A DNA stretch of 64,000 nt from Rubrivivax sp. (GCA_004210455.1 SEFA01000026.1:1-64000), one strand, 5' to 3'; positions 51,681 to 61,636 are shown, counted from the first letter of the stretch. Program-made: numbers and translations. The notes: generated by a model not told the origin, from the sequence alone.

Positions 51681-52853
51681 ATGAGCGACACCACGACCGC
51701 GAACGCGGCAGCCGCCCCCGCCTTCAAGCCGAAGAAATCCGTCGCCCTGTCCGGCGTCGCCGCCGGCACCACCGCCCTGTGCACCGTCGGCCGCACCGGC
51801 AACGACCTGCACTACCGCGGCTACGACATCCTCGAACTCGCCGAACGCTGCGAGTTCGAAGAGATCGCCCACCTGCTCGTCCACGGCAAGCTGCCCAACG
51901 CCGCCGAACTCCGCGGCTACAAGGCCAAGCTGAAGTCCCTCCGCGGCCTGCCCGCCGCCGTCATGGACGCGCTCGAAACCCTGCCCGCCAACGCCCACCC
52001 CATGGACGTGATGCGCACCGGCGTCTCCGCCCTCGGCTGCTCGCTCCCGGAGAAGGACGACCACAACCTGCCCGGCGCCCGCGACATCGCCGACAAGCTG
52101 ATGGCCTCCTTCGGCTCCATGCTGCTGTACTGGTACCACTACAGCCACAACGGCCGCTCCATCGAGGTCGAAACCGACGACGACTCCATCGGCGCCCACT
52201 TCCTGCACCTGCTCCACGGCGAACCGCCCTCGGAAAGCTGGGAACGCGCGATGCACACCTCACTGATCCTCTACGCGGAGCACGAGTTCAACGCCTCCAC
52301 CTTCACCGCCCGCGTGATCGCCGGCACCGGCTCCGACATGCACTCGGCCATCGCCGGCGCCATCGGCGCCCTGCGCGGTCCGAAGCACGGCGGCGCCAAC
52401 GAGGTCGCCTTCGAGATCCAGAAGCGCTACGACACCCCCGACGAGGCCGAGGCCGACATCCGCCGCCGCGTCGAGGCCAAGGAAGTCGTCATCGGCTTCG
52501 GCCACCCCGTCTACACCGTCTCCGACCCCCGCAACGAGGTCATCAAGAAGGTCGCCCGCGAACTGTCGAAGGAAGCCGGCTCGACCAAGATGTTCGACAT
52601 CGCCGAGCGCCTCGAGAAGACCATGTGGGACGCCAAGAAGATGTTCCCCAACCTGGACTGGTTCAGCGCCGTCAGCTATCACATGATGGGCGTGCCCACC
52701 GCCATGTTCACCCCGCTGTTCGTCATCGCCCGCACCAGCGGCTGGTCCGCCCACGTCGTCGAACAGCGCCAGGACAACAAGATCATCCGACCCAGCGCCG
52801 TCTACACCGGCCCGGAAGACCAGGTCTTCGTCCCGCTGGCCCAGCGCCCCTGA
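51681..52853 (+). CDS. prpC: 2-methylcitrate synthase
   Basis: 390 aa, usual PrpC length. Citrate-synthase motifs: [14 protein letters not shown] with the catalytic His, [16 protein letters not shown] signature, and the C-terminal [19 protein letters not shown]. It condenses propionyl-CoA with oxaloacetate. AGGAGA precedes the ATG. Assignment as methylcitrate rather than citrate synthase rests on the neighbouring acnD, prpF and prpB. Codon use is strongly GC-rich with many CGCC/CACC codons compared with the hip genes upstream. Confidence 0.95.
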   Translation: MSDTTTANAAAAPAFKPKKSVALSGVAAGTTALCTVGRTGNDLHYRGYDILELAERCEFEEIAHLLVHGKLPNAAELRGYKAKLKSLRGLPAAVMDALETLPANAHPMDVMRTGVSALGCSLPEKDDHNLPGARDIADKLMASFGSMLLYWYHYSHNGRSIEVETDDDSIGAHFLHLLHGEPPSESWERAMHTSLILYAEHEFNASTFTARVIAGTGSDMHSAIAGAIGALRGPKHGGANEVAFEIQKRYDTPDEAEADIRRRVEAKEVVIGFGHPVYTVSDPRNEVIKKVARELSKEAGSTKMFDIAERLEKTMWDAKKMFPNLDWFSAVSYHMMGVPTAMFTPLFVIARTSGWSAHVVEQRQDNKIIRPSAVYTGPEDQVFVPLAQRP

Positions 52854-52952
52854 GGCCACGGCCCCGATACGGCGAACTCGACACGGCGAGCTCGGCACGG
52901 CGACCCGGACGGACCGGGTCGCCCCGTCGACCGCCACGAACGCGATGACCGC

Positions 52953-55619
52953 ATGAGAGAAGTTTCAGCAATGCCAGCCACGACGCCCGCATCCACCATC
53001 GCCTCGGCGATCCCGCTCAATGAGCAATGGCGCAAGCCGCTGGCCGGCACCGCCCTCGACTGGTTCGACGCGCGCGCCGCCGTCGAGGCGCTGCGCCCCG
53101 GCGCGTGGGACCGCATGTCCTACACCGCCCGCGTCCACGCCGAGAACCTGGTGCGTCGCTGCGATCCCGCCACGCTCGACGAGAGTCTGCTGCAGCTCGC
53201 CGACGGCAAGGCCGATCGCGACTTCCCCTGGTACCCGGCCCGCGTGGTCTGCCACGACATCCTCGGCCAGACCGCGCTCGTGGACCTGGCCGGCCTGCGC
53301 GACGCAATCGCCGATCAGGGCGGCGATCCCGCGAAGGTGAATCCGGTCGTGCCGGTGCAGCTCATCGTCGACCACTCGCTGGCCGTCGAGTGCGGCGGCT
53401 TCGATCCGCAGGCCTTCGAGAAGAACCGCGCCATCGAGGACCGCCGCAACGAGGATCGCTTCCACTTCATCGAGTGGTGCCGCACGGCCTTCCGCAACGT
53501 CGACGTGATCCCCCCGGGTAACGGGATCATGCATCAGATCAATCTGGAGCGGATGTCGCCGGTCGTGCACGTGGATCGCGGCGTGGCCTATCCCGATACC
53601 TGCGTCGGCACCGACAGCCACACGCCTCACGTCGACGCGCTCGGCGTGATCGCCGTCGGCGTCGGCGGACTGGAAGCGGAGAACGTGATGCTCGGCCGCG
53701 CGTCATGGATGCGCCTGCCCGACATCGTCGGCGTCGAACTCACGGGCCGCCGCCAGCCCGGCATCACCGCCACCGACCTGGTGCTCGCGCTCACCGAGTT
53801 CCTGCGCAAGGAGAAGGTCGTCGGCGCCTACCTGGAGTTCTACGGTGAAGGCGTCTCCGGACTCACGCTCGGCGACCGCGCCACCATCTCCAACATGGCG
53901 CCTGAATACGGCGCCACCGCCGCGCTGTTCGCCATCGACGAGCAGACCCTCGGCTACCTGCGCCTCACCGGGCGCGAGGAAGCGCAGGTCCAGCTCGTCG
54001 AAACCTACGCGAAGGCCGCCGGCCTGTGGTCAGGGGAGGGCAACACGCTGTCCGGCGTCGTGTACCCGCGCGTGCTGCGCTTCGACCTGGCCAGCGTGGT
54101 CCGCAACATGGCCGGCCCGTCGAACCCGCACCGCCGCCTGCCGACCTCCGCGCTGACCGAGCGCGGCATCGCCGGCCCGTGGACCGAAGAACCCGGCCGC
54201 CTGCCCGACGGCGCCGTGATCATCGCGGCCATCACCAGCTGCACGAACACGAGCAACCCGCGCAACGTCATCGCCGCCGCGCTGCTCGCGCGCAATGCGC
54301 GACGCCTCGGCCTGACGCGCAAGCCGTGGGTCAAGACCTCGCTCGCGCCCGGCTCGCGCGCGGTCACGCTGTACCTGGAGGAAGCCGGCCTGCTCGGCGA
54401 TCTCGAAGCGCTGGGCTTCGGCGTCGTCGCCTACGCCTGCACCTCGTGCAACGGCATGTCCGGCGCGCTGGATCCCGCCATCGATCGCGAGATCGTCGAG
54501 CGCGACCTCTACGCCACCGCCGTGCTCTCCGGCAACCGCAACTTCGACGGCCGCATCCACCCGCGCGCCAAGCAGGCCTTCCTGGCCTCGCCGCCGCTGG
54601 TGGTCGCCTACGCGATCGCGGGCACCATCCGCTTCGACATCGAGCGCGACGTGCTCGGCGTCGTTGAGGGACGCGAGATCCGCCTGAAGGACCTCTGGCC
54701 CGAGGACGACGAGATCGACGCGCTGGTGCGCGCCAGCGTAAAGCCGGAGCAGTTCCGCAAGGTCTACGAGCCGATGTTCGCGATCACCGCCGAGGCGGCG
54801 ACGGCCACCGAGCCGCTGTATGACTGGCGCGCGCAGTCGACCTACATCCGCCGCCCGCCCTACTGGGAAGGCGCGCTGGCCGGCGAACGCACGCTGCGCG
54901 GCATGCGCGCGCTGGCCGTGCTGCCGGACAACATCACCACCGACCACCTGTCGCCGTCCAACGCGATCATGATGGACTCGGCCGCCGGCGAGTACCTCTT
55001 CAAGATGGGCCTGCCGGAGGAGGACTTCAACTCCTACGCCACCCACCGCGGCGACCACCTGACCGCGCAGCGCGCCACCTTCGCCAATCCGACGCTGAAG
55101 AACGAGATGGTCCGCGGCGCCGACGGCGAGGTGCTGGCCGGCTCGTTCGCGCGACTGGAGCCCGAGGGCCAGGTCATGCGCATGTGGGAAGCGATCGAGA
55201 CCTACATGGACCGCCGCCAGCCGCTGATCATCATCGCCGGCGCGGACTACGGGCAGGGCTCGTCGCGCGACTGGGCCGCCAAGGGCGTGCGCCTGGCCGG
55301 CGTCGAGGCCATCGTCGCCGAAGGCTTCGAACGCATCCACCGCACCAACCTGATCGGCATGGGCGTGCTGCCGCTGGAGTTCCTCCCGGGCACGACGCGC
55401 CTGACGCTCGGCCTGGACGGCTCGGAGACCTACGACGTGTCCGGCGCGCTGTCGCCGCGCGCGACGCTGACGGTGATCGTCCATCGCCGCAGCGGCGAGC
55501 GCGTCGAGGTGCCGGTGCGCTGCCGCCTCGACACCGCCGAGGAGGTCGAGGTCTACCAAGCCGGCGGCGTGCTGCAGCGCTTCGCCCAGGACTTCCTGGC
55601 GGCCGCGGAAGCGGCCTGA
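52953..55619 (+). CDS. acnD: Fe/S-dependent 2-methylcitrate dehydratase AcnD
   Basis: 888-aa aconitase-family enzyme. The N-terminal WRKPLAGTALDWFDARAAVE is typical of AcnD. Fe-S ligand Cys are in TSCTNTSNPRNVIAA and ACTSCNGMSG. The C-terminal swivel domain has GADYGQGSSRDWAAKG. It dehydrates 2-methylcitrate to 2-methyl-cis/trans-aconitate and replaces PrpD. ATG 52953 and the in-frame ATG 52971 are both possible; the latter has a weak AGAGAAG upstream. 99 nt separate it from prpC. Confidence 0.95.
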   Translation: MREVSAMPATTPASTIASAIPLNEQWRKPLAGTALDWFDARAAVEALRPGAWDRMSYTARVHAENLVRRCDPATLDESLLQLADGKADRDFPWYPARVVCHDILGQTALVDLAGLRDAIADQGGDPAKVNPVVPVQLIVDHSLAVECGGFDPQAFEKNRAIEDRRNEDRFHFIEWCRTAFRNVDVIPPGNGIMHQINLERMSPVVHVDRGVAYPDTCVGTDSHTPHVDALGVIAVGVGGLEAENVMLGRASWMRLPDIVGVELTGRRQPGITATDLVLALTEFLRKEKVVGAYLEFYGEGVSGLTLGDRATISNMAPEYGATAALFAIDEQTLGYLRLTGREEAQVQLVETYAKAAGLWSGEGNTLSGVVYPRVLRFDLASVVRNMAGPSNPHRRLPTSALTERGIAGPWTEEPGRLPDGAVIIAAITSCTNTSNPRNVIAAALLARNARRLGLTRKPWVKTSLAPGSRAVTLYLEEAGLLGDLEALGFGVVAYACTSCNGMSGALDPAIDREIVERDLYATAVLSGNRNFDGRIHPRAKQAFLASPPLVVAYAIAGTIRFDIERDVLGVVEGREIRLKDLWPEDDEIDALVRASVKPEQFRKVYEPMFAITAEAATATEPLYDWRAQSTYIRRPPYWEGALAGERTLRGMRALAVLPDNITTDHLSPSNAIMMDSAAGEYLFKMGLPEEDFNSYATHRGDHLTAQRATFANPTLKNEMVRGADGEVLAGSFARLEPEGQVMRMWEAIETYMDRRQPLIIIAGADYGQGSSRDWAAKGVRLAGVEAIVAEGFERIHRTNLIGMGVLPLEFLPGTTRLTLGLDGSETYDVSGALSPRATLTVIVHRRSGERVEVPVRCRLDTAEEVEVYQAGGVLQRFAQDFLAAAEAA

Positions 55620-55689
55620 GCAGGACAGGGAAGGGCGCTGAAGGATCTGTGAAAGGCCTTTGGCGCCCGCAACAACGACGGAAGCAGTC

Positions 55690-56901
55690 ATGAGTTTTCT
55701 CCCTCAAGTGAAGATCCCCGCGACCTACCTGCGGGGCGGTACGAGCAAGGGCGTGTTCTTCCGCCTGGACGACCTGCCCGAGGCCGCGCGCGTGCCCGGC
55801 GCCGCGCGCGACCGGCTGCTGATGCGCGTCATCGGCAGCCCCGATCCCTACGGCAAGCAGATCGACGGCATGGGCGGTGCGACGTCCAGCACCAGCAAGA
55901 CGGTGATCATTTCGCGCAGCACGCGGCCCGGCCACGACGTCGACTACCTCTTCGGCCAGGTGGCCATCGACACCGCGCTGGTCGACTGGTCCGGCAACTG
56001 CGGCAACCTGTCGGCGGCGGTCGGACCGTTCGCGATCCAGGCGGGCTTCATCGACGTGGCCACGTTGCCGCGCGACGGCATCGCGACGGTGCGCATCTGG
56101 CAGGCCAACATCGGCAAGACCATCGTGGCGAAGGTCCCGATGCGGGACGGGCAGGTGCAGGAGAGCGGCGACTTCGAGCTCGACGGCGTGACCTTCCCTG
56201 CGGCGGAGGTCGAACTGGCCTTCCTCGATCCGGGCAATGACGACGCCGACGGCGACGATGCCGGCGGCGCGCTGTTCCCGACGGGCAACGTCGTGGACGT
56301 GCTGGCGATGCCGGAGGACCTCGTCCCCGGCGGCCGGCTGCGCGCGACGCTGATCAACGCAGGCATCCCGGCCGTCTTCGTCGACGCGAAGGACCTGGGT
56401 TATTCGGGCACCGAGCTGCAGGACGCGATCAACGGCGACCCCGTCGCGCTGAAGCGGCTCGAGGCCATCCGCGCGCACGCCGCGCTGCACATGGGCCTGA
56501 TCAAGACGCTGGACGAGGCGAAGACGCGTCAGCACACGCCGAAGCTGGCCTTCGTCGCGCCGCCGGCGAGCTACCGCTCCTCGGCCGGCAAGACCGTGGA
56601 GGCCGGCGACATCGACGTGCTGGTGCGCGCGATGTCCATGGGCAAGCTGCATCACGCGATGATGGGCACGGCGGCGGTCGCCATCGGCACCGCTGCCGCG
56701 ATCCCCGGCACGCTGGTGTGCGAGGCCGCGGGCGGCAAGGCGCTGCCGGCGGTGCGCTTCGGCCATCCGTCGGGCACGCTGCGCGTCGGCGCGGAAGCCG
56801 TCCAGGAAGACGGTCAGTGGCGCGTGACGCAGGCGGTGATGAGCCGCAGCGCGCGCATCCTGATGGAAGGCACCGTGCGCGTGCCCGCCGAGGCGCTGTG
56901 A
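55690..56901 (+). CDS. prpF: 2-methylaconitate cis-trans isomerase PrpF
   Basis: 403 aa. The N-terminus VKIPATYLRGGTSKGVFFRL is the PrpF signature, and the middle has DWSGNCGNLSAAVGPFAI. It isomerises 2-methyl-trans-aconitate so that aconitase can act, and accompanies AcnD in PrpD-less pathways. Homology starts at ATG 55690, not at the upstream in-frame GTG. A low-complexity acidic insert (NDDADGDDAGG) lies near residue 187. It is 70 nt after acnD. Confidence 0.94.
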   Translation: MSFLPQVKIPATYLRGGTSKGVFFRLDDLPEAARVPGAARDRLLMRVIGSPDPYGKQIDGMGGATSSTSKTVIISRSTRPGHDVDYLFGQVAIDTALVDWSGNCGNLSAAVGPFAIQAGFIDVATLPRDGIATVRIWQANIGKTIVAKVPMRDGQVQESGDFELDGVTFPAAEVELAFLDPGNDDADGDDAGGALFPTGNVVDVLAMPEDLVPGGRLRATLINAGIPAVFVDAKDLGYSGTELQDAINGDPVALKRLEAIRAHAALHMGLIKTLDEAKTRQHTPKLAFVAPPASYRSSAGKTVEAGDIDVLVRAMSMGKLHHAMMGTAAVAIGTAAAIPGTLVCEAAGGKALPAVRFGHPSGTLRVGAEAVQEDGQWRVTQAVMSRSARILMEGTVRVPAEAL

Positions 56902-56970
56902 TCGGCTCCGGTTGATTCCGCCTTCGACCTCCTTATCGAATTCGACTTCAGACATTCAAAGAGAACTGAC

Positions 56971-57834
56971 ATGACATCGACCCGCAAGACGCTGCGCGCG
57001 CTGGTGAACGAACGCCGCGGCGTGCTGGTGCCGGGCGCGTTCAACGCGCTGTCGGCCAAGGTGATCGAGGACCTCGGTTTCGAGGCGATCTACGTGACCG
57101 GCGCCGGCGTGACCAACATGTGGTTCGGCATGCCGGACCAGGGCTTCATGGGCCTGTCCGAGATTGCCGACCACACCGCGCGCATCCGCGACGCGGTGGA
57201 GCTGCCGCTGATCGTCGACGCCGACACGGGATTCGGCAACGCGCTGAACGTGCGCCACACCGTGCGCGTGCTGGAACGCGCCGGCGCGGACTGCATCCAG
57301 CTGGAGGACCAGGTGGCGCCCAAGCGCTGCGGCCACTTCACCGGGAAGGAGGTCATCTCCACCGAGGAAGCGGTGAGCAAAATCAAGGCGGCGGTGGATG
57401 CGCGCCGCGATCCGGACTTCCTGATCATGGCCCGCACCGACGCCTGCGCGACGCAGGGCTTCGAGGCCGCGATCGAGCGCGCGCAGCGTTTTGCCGAGGC
57501 GGGCGCGGACATCCTGTTCGTCGAGGCGGTCACGAAGATGGAAGAGATCCGCGCGCTGCCGCAGCGTCTGTCGACGCCGCAGCTGATGAACATGGTCATC
57601 GGCGGCAAGACGCCGATTACAGACGCGGGTGAACTGCAGCAGATGGGCTACGGGGTGGTGCTGTATGCCAACGCCGCGCTGCAGGGCGCGGTCGCGGGGA
57701 TGCAGAAGGCGCTGGGCGTGCTCAAGACGCAGCGCCGCATCGACGAAGACCCCAACCTCGTGATCCCCTTCGCCGAGCGCCAGCGCCTGGTGAACAAGCC
57801 GGAGTGGGATGCGTTGGAGAAGAAGTACACCTGA
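56971..57834 (+). CDS. prpB: Methylisocitrate lyase
   Basis: 287 aa of the isocitrate lyase/PEP mutase superfamily. The catalytic loop KRCGHFTGKEVIS is present, with VDADTGFGNALNV earlier and MARTDACATQGFEAA later. It splits 2-methylisocitrate into pyruvate and succinate. It is the last gene of the cluster; prpB is more often first in Burkholderiales operons. A hairpin follows the stop. Confidence 0.95.
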   Translation: MTSTRKTLRALVNERRGVLVPGAFNALSAKVIEDLGFEAIYVTGAGVTNMWFGMPDQGFMGLSEIADHTARIRDAVELPLIVDADTGFGNALNVRHTVRVLERAGADCIQLEDQVAPKRCGHFTGKEVISTEEAVSKIKAAVDARRDPDFLIMARTDACATQGFEAAIERAQRFAEAGADILFVEAVTKMEEIRALPQRLSTPQLMNMVIGGKTPITDAGELQQMGYGVVLYANAALQGAVAGMQKALGVLKTQRRIDEDPNLVIPFAERQRLVNKPEWDALEKKYT

Positions 57835-57857
57835 ACCTTCGCTGTTGGACCGGACCG

Positions 57858-57878
57858 GCAGCGCAATGTTTGCGCTGC
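57858..57878. terminator. Hairpin between convergent prpB and DUF3037 genes
   Basis: A 9-bp stem (57858-57866 with 57870-57878) around the loop TGT; arms are GCAGCGCAA and TTGCGCTGC. It lies in the 54-bp convergent gap and may end transcription from both sides, although the following T content is low. Confidence 0.5.
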
Positions 57879-57888
57879 TCCGGAGGTT

Positions 57889-58308
57889 TCAAGTCACAGC
57901 GTCGGGAGTCTGGTCGACGTAATGGCTGAAAAGGCGTTCCAGCTCCACTTCTGGCGAGTCAGCCAGGATCACCCGGGCTTTGCTGAACTTCACCATGGCC
58001 TCGCGGGCATGCGTGACGTTATCGAACGTCGAGCGCGTCCGCGTGGCAACGTCTTCTCCTGTTCTATGGTCGAGCTGTTCCTTGACTCGATGCAGTTCGC
58101 TGGCCATGACAAGCACCGCGGAGGTGTAGGTCTCGGGAGAAAGTCCGACAAAGAAGTCGGTGATGCGCTTGTGCTTCCGAGCCTCCAGTCGGAACCCGAA
58201 GAAACCGGTTTGGGGACATGCCACGACGATGCCGATGTTCACGAACTCCTCCGTGTCCGAATGCGGCATGAATCGAACGAGGGCGTAGCGGCAGGCCAGC
58301 TGGGTCAT
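57889..58308 (-). CDS. DUF3037 protein, partner of HipA-like kinase
   Basis: 139 aa. The N-terminus CRYALVRFMPHSDTEEFVNIG and the following VACPQTGFFGFRLE are typical of DUF3037 proteins, which are nearly always encoded next to a HipA-like kinase. Its biochemical role is unknown; by position it could be the antitoxin or a regulator of the kinase. The ATG overlaps the stop of the upstream kinase gene by 4 nt, which indicates translational coupling. Confidence 0.87.
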   Translation of the reverse strand: MTQLACRYALVRFMPHSDTEEFVNIGIVVACPQTGFFGFRLEARKHKRITDFFVGLSPETYTSAVLVMASELHRVKEQLDHRTGEDVATRTRSTFDNVTHAREAMVKFSKARVILADSPEVELERLFSHYVDQTPDAVT

Positions 58309-59048
58309 CGCACTCTCCAGAAGTCGGGTTCCACGCAGCGCGCGAGCACCCGCAGTGCGTTCTCAGGGTCGTAGGCGGCAGGCACGTCCTGCTCTGTGTT
58401 GGCCCATCGCCATTCGGCCGGCGCATTTTCGCAAGCCCATCTGGCGACGATCAGCGCCTCGGACAAGCGATGCGTCCAGGCGGCGCGAAGTTCTGCGTCC
58501 GCCATCAGCGCATTCCAATCCGATGCGAACACGTGGTTCTGAACGAAGGCGACTTTGTCGAATGCCTCATCGAAGGCTTGGTTGTGATCGATGATTGCAA
58601 GCTGCCGTGACGAGGAGGTCCAGAGCATGTTCGTATTGCCGACTTGGCGGTCGCCATTCTTGACCCACCAATCAAAGACGAGCACAGCTTGCCGGACACG
58701 CACATCCACCTGATCCCTGAGACTGTTCTCGTACCAGATGACGCTCTCGCGCTCCGCTGAACCGAACGCGGGGGTCGAGCCGAGCAGTCGAAGTTCGACC
58801 GACAGTTCTCGCAGGACCGACTCGTTCGCCTGAACAAGGACGAACGGCGCGATAGGCAAGCCCAGCGCAAGCGCCATGTATCCGGCGATCCATTCCCGCC
58901 AAAGACTGGCTCTGTCTGTCTGCTGCCCTTTGACGTAGTACCGCCGCCCATCCTCTGCGCGGCAGAGAATCGGTCTGGTCATGCCTTGCTCAGCCACCCG
59001 AATCACCTCGGTGAGCTGGATCAAGCTGGGCGGGCTGGAATAGGGCAT
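58305..59048 (-). CDS. HipA-like kinase-domain protein (HipA_2 type)
   Basis: 247 aa. It lacks the N-terminal HipA subdomain. The nucleotide region has GRRYYVKGQQTDRASLWREW, the catalytic segment is DWWVKNGDRQVGNTNMLW, and the metal-binding site is IIDHNQAFDEAF. It is probably a small protein or metabolite kinase with toxin-like action (inference). ATG 59048 is chosen by homology, without a visible Shine-Dalgarno sequence; the open frame runs further upstream. It forms a two-gene unit with DUF3037. Confidence 0.85.
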   Translation of the reverse strand: MPYSSPPSLIQLTEVIRVAEQGMTRPILCRAEDGRRYYVKGQQTDRASLWREWIAGYMALALGLPIAPFVLVQANESVLRELSVELRLLGSTPAFGSAERESVIWYENSLRDQVDVRVRQAVLVFDWWVKNGDRQVGNTNMLWTSSSRQLAIIDHNQAFDEAFDKVAFVQNHVFASDWNALMADAELRAAWTHRLSEALIVARWACENAPAEWRWANTEQDVPAAYDPENALRVLARCVEPDFWRVR

Positions 59049-59178
59049 CGGAAGAAGTCGTCGTTCTTGCGTCGGCTCAGGTTGATCGGCATTGTCGCCG
59101 CACTTGCTCGCGACGAAGACCGCGCCTTTGCGACGAACGCGGGTTGGTGGTCGACCGCCTCGCCAGTAATCTGGCGGC

Positions 59179-59866
59179 ATGAAACAGCGGACCTCACTCG
59201 TCGACCTGGAGCGCGTCCACCCCCAGCATCTGATCTCGGGGCTGTGGGTGGCGATCGCGCTGCTGGGCGTCGGGCTGTGCTTCCTGCCGCCGTCGGCTTC
59301 CGGCGATGCCTGGAAGATCCTGGGCACGTCGGCGGTCGGCCTCGTCCTGTCCTTCGGCGTCACCCGCCTGTCCGAACGCGCGCTCGCCTTGCCGCGCGGA
59401 CGCGGCCTCCCTGAGCGAGGACCTCGCCACGCGCGTCCCGCTGCACCGGGAGTTCGAGACGATCCAGGCCTACCTGGAGATCGAGACGGTGCGCTTCGGT
59501 GAGCGGCTCCAGGTCCGATGGTCCTGCGACGAGACGGCCGCCGACGCGCCGGTGCCCAGCCTCATCCTCCAGCCGCTCGTGGAGAACGCGGTCAAGTTCG
59601 CGGTCGCGCCGGCCGCCGGCGATGTCGTGATCAGCGTCTCGGCCAGCGTGATCGATGGTCAACTGGTCCTCACGGTGGAGGACCGCGCTGCACCTGACTC
59701 GCCGCTCCCGCGACGCCCCACCGCGAACGGCGGCGGGGTGGGCCTCCAGAACGTCGCGAGGCGGCTCGAGGCCCAGCATGGTTCCGCGGCGGCGCTTGAG
59801 ACGAAGGTGCTCGCACACGGCTTCGCCGCCACGATCCGGCTGCCGGTCTCCTTCATCGATCCTCCG
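59179..59866 (+). pseudogene. Decayed LytS/AlgZ-type sensor histidine kinase
   Basis: The first frame (59179 to about 59400) encodes two membrane segments ([16 protein letters not shown] and [15 protein letters not shown]). The second frame then continues with [36 protein letters not shown] and [15 protein letters not shown] of the ATPase domain. The region with the phosphoacceptor His (HFLFN-type motif) is absent, so both a frameshift and an internal deletion have occurred. The C-terminal end is also unclear because the frame runs on into unrelated sequence. Confidence 0.75.
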
Positions 59867-59935
59867 TCCGAGACGCCAAGCGTGCTATATACAAGGGCAG
59901 GGGTGAAGGCCAGCAGCCTCCCGCAAGAACCAGCG

Positions 59936-60421
59936 TCAGGGCTTCAGGAAGTCGTTCTCCACCCACGCCTTGGCGCTGGTCTCGTTGAACTTGAACCCGG
60001 CGGACACCCGCACCTGCGCGAGCTGCTCGCCGTCCTCGTTGACGGCGGTCAGCGTCGCATAGGGGTTGTCTTCATCGGGCACGATGTCGAACAGGATCTG
60101 GAGGCGGCCGTTCTCCGTGTCCAGCTTCAGGCTCTTGTGGAGCTGGGCATGCAGCTGCTGCTCATGACGCCGCAGCACTTCCGACGCCGTCTTCACCAGC
60201 GTGTGGAAGGCCGGCGCGTCCAGCGGCTTCGGGTTCTTCTTGTCGCGGCCCATGGTCCAGGGGCCGACCAGCGCGGGCTCGGCCTCGCCGGCCAGCGTCA
60301 TCGCCACGGCCCAGCCGTCGTCGTCTTCGTTCTTGATGACCTTCGCGGTCCAGCGCTCGTCCTGCCACAGGCGAGGCTCCTGGATGATGGGGCGTTCTTC
60401 GTCGGGGAAATTCGTGCTCAT
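59936..60421 (-). CDS. Conserved protein of unknown function
   Basis: 161 aa from ATG 60421. It is a soluble, acidic protein with [40 protein letters not shown] and [12 protein letters not shown] at the C-terminus. No domain of known function is recognised. Composition and codon use are coding-like, and the longer upstream frame is in the divergent gene region. Confidence 0.75.
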   Translation of the reverse strand: MSTNFPDEERPIIQEPRLWQDERWTAKVIKNEDDDGWAVAMTLAGEAEPALVGPWTMGRDKKNPKPLDAPAFHTLVKTASEVLRRHEQQLHAQLHKSLKLDTENGRLQILFDIVPDEDNPYATLTAVNEDGEQLAQVRVSAGFKFNETSAKAWVENDFLKP

Positions 60422-60487
60422 GGCGATGAAGTTACCACGCGGGCGGTGCTGCGCCGGCGACGCCCGGGCGCCTCGCGCCGATCCGTG

Positions 60488-60769
60488 ATGAGCAGCGACA
60501 ATCGCGGCATGATCGATTCCGCCCCGCCGCCGCAAGAGCAACCGCGCAACCCGCTGCACGGCCTGACGCTGGAAGCCATCGTGACCGCGCTGGTGGACGA
60601 ATACGGCTGGGACGGCCTCGACGATCGCATCCCGCTGCGCTGCTTCGCCTTCGAGCCGAGCGTCAAGTCCAGCCTGAAGTTCCTGCGCAAGACGCCGTGG
60701 GCGCGCGAGAAGGTCGAGGGTCTCTACCTCTTCATGCTGCGGGAGCGGCGGCGCAATACCCGACCCTGA
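60488..60769 (+). CDS. VF530-family (DUF2132) DNA-binding-like protein
   Basis: 93 aa. The core [20 protein letters not shown] followed by [20 protein letters not shown] matches the small VF530 family, which has a SAP-like helical fold and a proposed DNA-binding role. Start could be ATG 60488 or 60509. It is divergent from the unknown gene at 59936 and ends 7 nt before the convergent response regulator. Confidence 0.85.
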   Translation: MSSDNRGMIDSAPPPQEQPRNPLHGLTLEAIVTALVDEYGWDGLDDRIPLRCFAFEPSVKSSLKFLRKTPWAREKVEGLYLFMLRERRRNTRP

Positions 60770-60776
60770 GGGCTGC

Positions 60777-61445
60777 TCACAGCTCGATGATCCCGCGCCT
60801 CACCGCGATCGTGACCGCGTGCGTGCGGTCGCTCGCGGCAAGCTTCCCGAGGATGCTCTTCATGTGCGCCTTCACCGTGCCTTCGGCGATGTCGAGCTGA
60901 CCGCCGATGCGCTTGTTCGAACGACCTTCGGCCACGAGCTTGAGCACCGTCGTCTCGCGACCCGTCAGGGACTGATCGCCGACGTGCTCGGCGAGCTGCA
61001 CCGCCAGCGCTGACGGAAAACGCCGGCCGCCGGCATGCACCGCGCGGATGGTGTCGAGCAGGTCCTTGCGCAGGGTCTCCTTCATCAGATAACCCGCCGC
61101 GCCAGCCTGCGCCGCCTCCAGCAACTGCGCGGGCGCGCCGAAGCTGCTGAGCATCACGATGCGCGCCGCAGGGAATTCGCCGCGGATCGCCTTCAACGCC
61201 GCGAGGCCGTCCATCGTCCGCATCCGGACGTCCATCAAGGTCACGTCCGGCACGTGGCGCCGGAACGCGTCCAGCGCCTCCGCGCCGTCCTGCGCCTCCG
61301 CCACCAGACGCATGTCGGGCTGCAGCTCGATGGCGCCGGCCAGGCCCTCCCGCAGCATCGGGTGGTCGTCCACCGTCATCACCCGGATCGGCCGGTCATG
61401 CTTCAGCGGCGTCGTCAGCGGTGTCGTCTGCAGGCGGGTCGTCAT
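60777..61445 (-). CDS. NarL/FixJ-family response regulator
   Basis: 222 aa. Receiver with acidic pair D26-D27, phosphoacceptor Asp about D72 in TLMDVRMR and Lys in GYLMKET. LuxR helix-turn-helix at the C-terminus (LTGRETTVLKLVAEGRSNKR, IAEGTVKAHMKSIL). It is probably paired with the propeller sensor kinase at 62720, which lies on the same strand upstream but separated by an oppositely oriented hydrolase gene. It resembles the regulator at 2320-2961. Confidence 0.93.
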   Translation of the reverse strand: MTTRLQTTPLTTPLKHDRPIRVMTVDDHPMLREGLAGAIELQPDMRLVAEAQDGAEALDAFRRHVPDVTLMDVRMRTMDGLAALKAIRGEFPAARIVMLSSFGAPAQLLEAAQAGAAGYLMKETLRKDLLDTIRAVHAGGRRFPSALAVQLAEHVGDQSLTGRETTVLKLVAEGRSNKRIGGQLDIAEGTVKAHMKSILGKLAASDRTHAVTIAVRRGIIEL

Positions 61446-61636
61446 GGCGCGGATCCTTTCCGCGGGGACTCTGCCCGTTCGTGGATGGGGCGGGATCTCT
61501 CCTTCGGGAGATGCGGCCGTGCGTCGGTGACAGCGCGTGGAAGCCGGCCGCCCGGCCGCCTACCCTGTACGAAAGAGGGAGGCGGTAGCGCCCCCATGCG
61601 GCATGGCGGCCCGCGCCGAGGCTGGCGAACATCGTC

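Noticed and set aside
54030-55691. 553-codon minus-strand open frame opposite acnD
   Set aside because: AcnD is certain on the plus strand; the antisense frame has no family features.
59306-60769. Single 487-codon frame joining kinase-like sequence to the VF530 protein
   Set aside because: The middle part is the antisense of the gene at 59936-60421. The frame fuses a pseudogene fragment and an independent small gene by chance.
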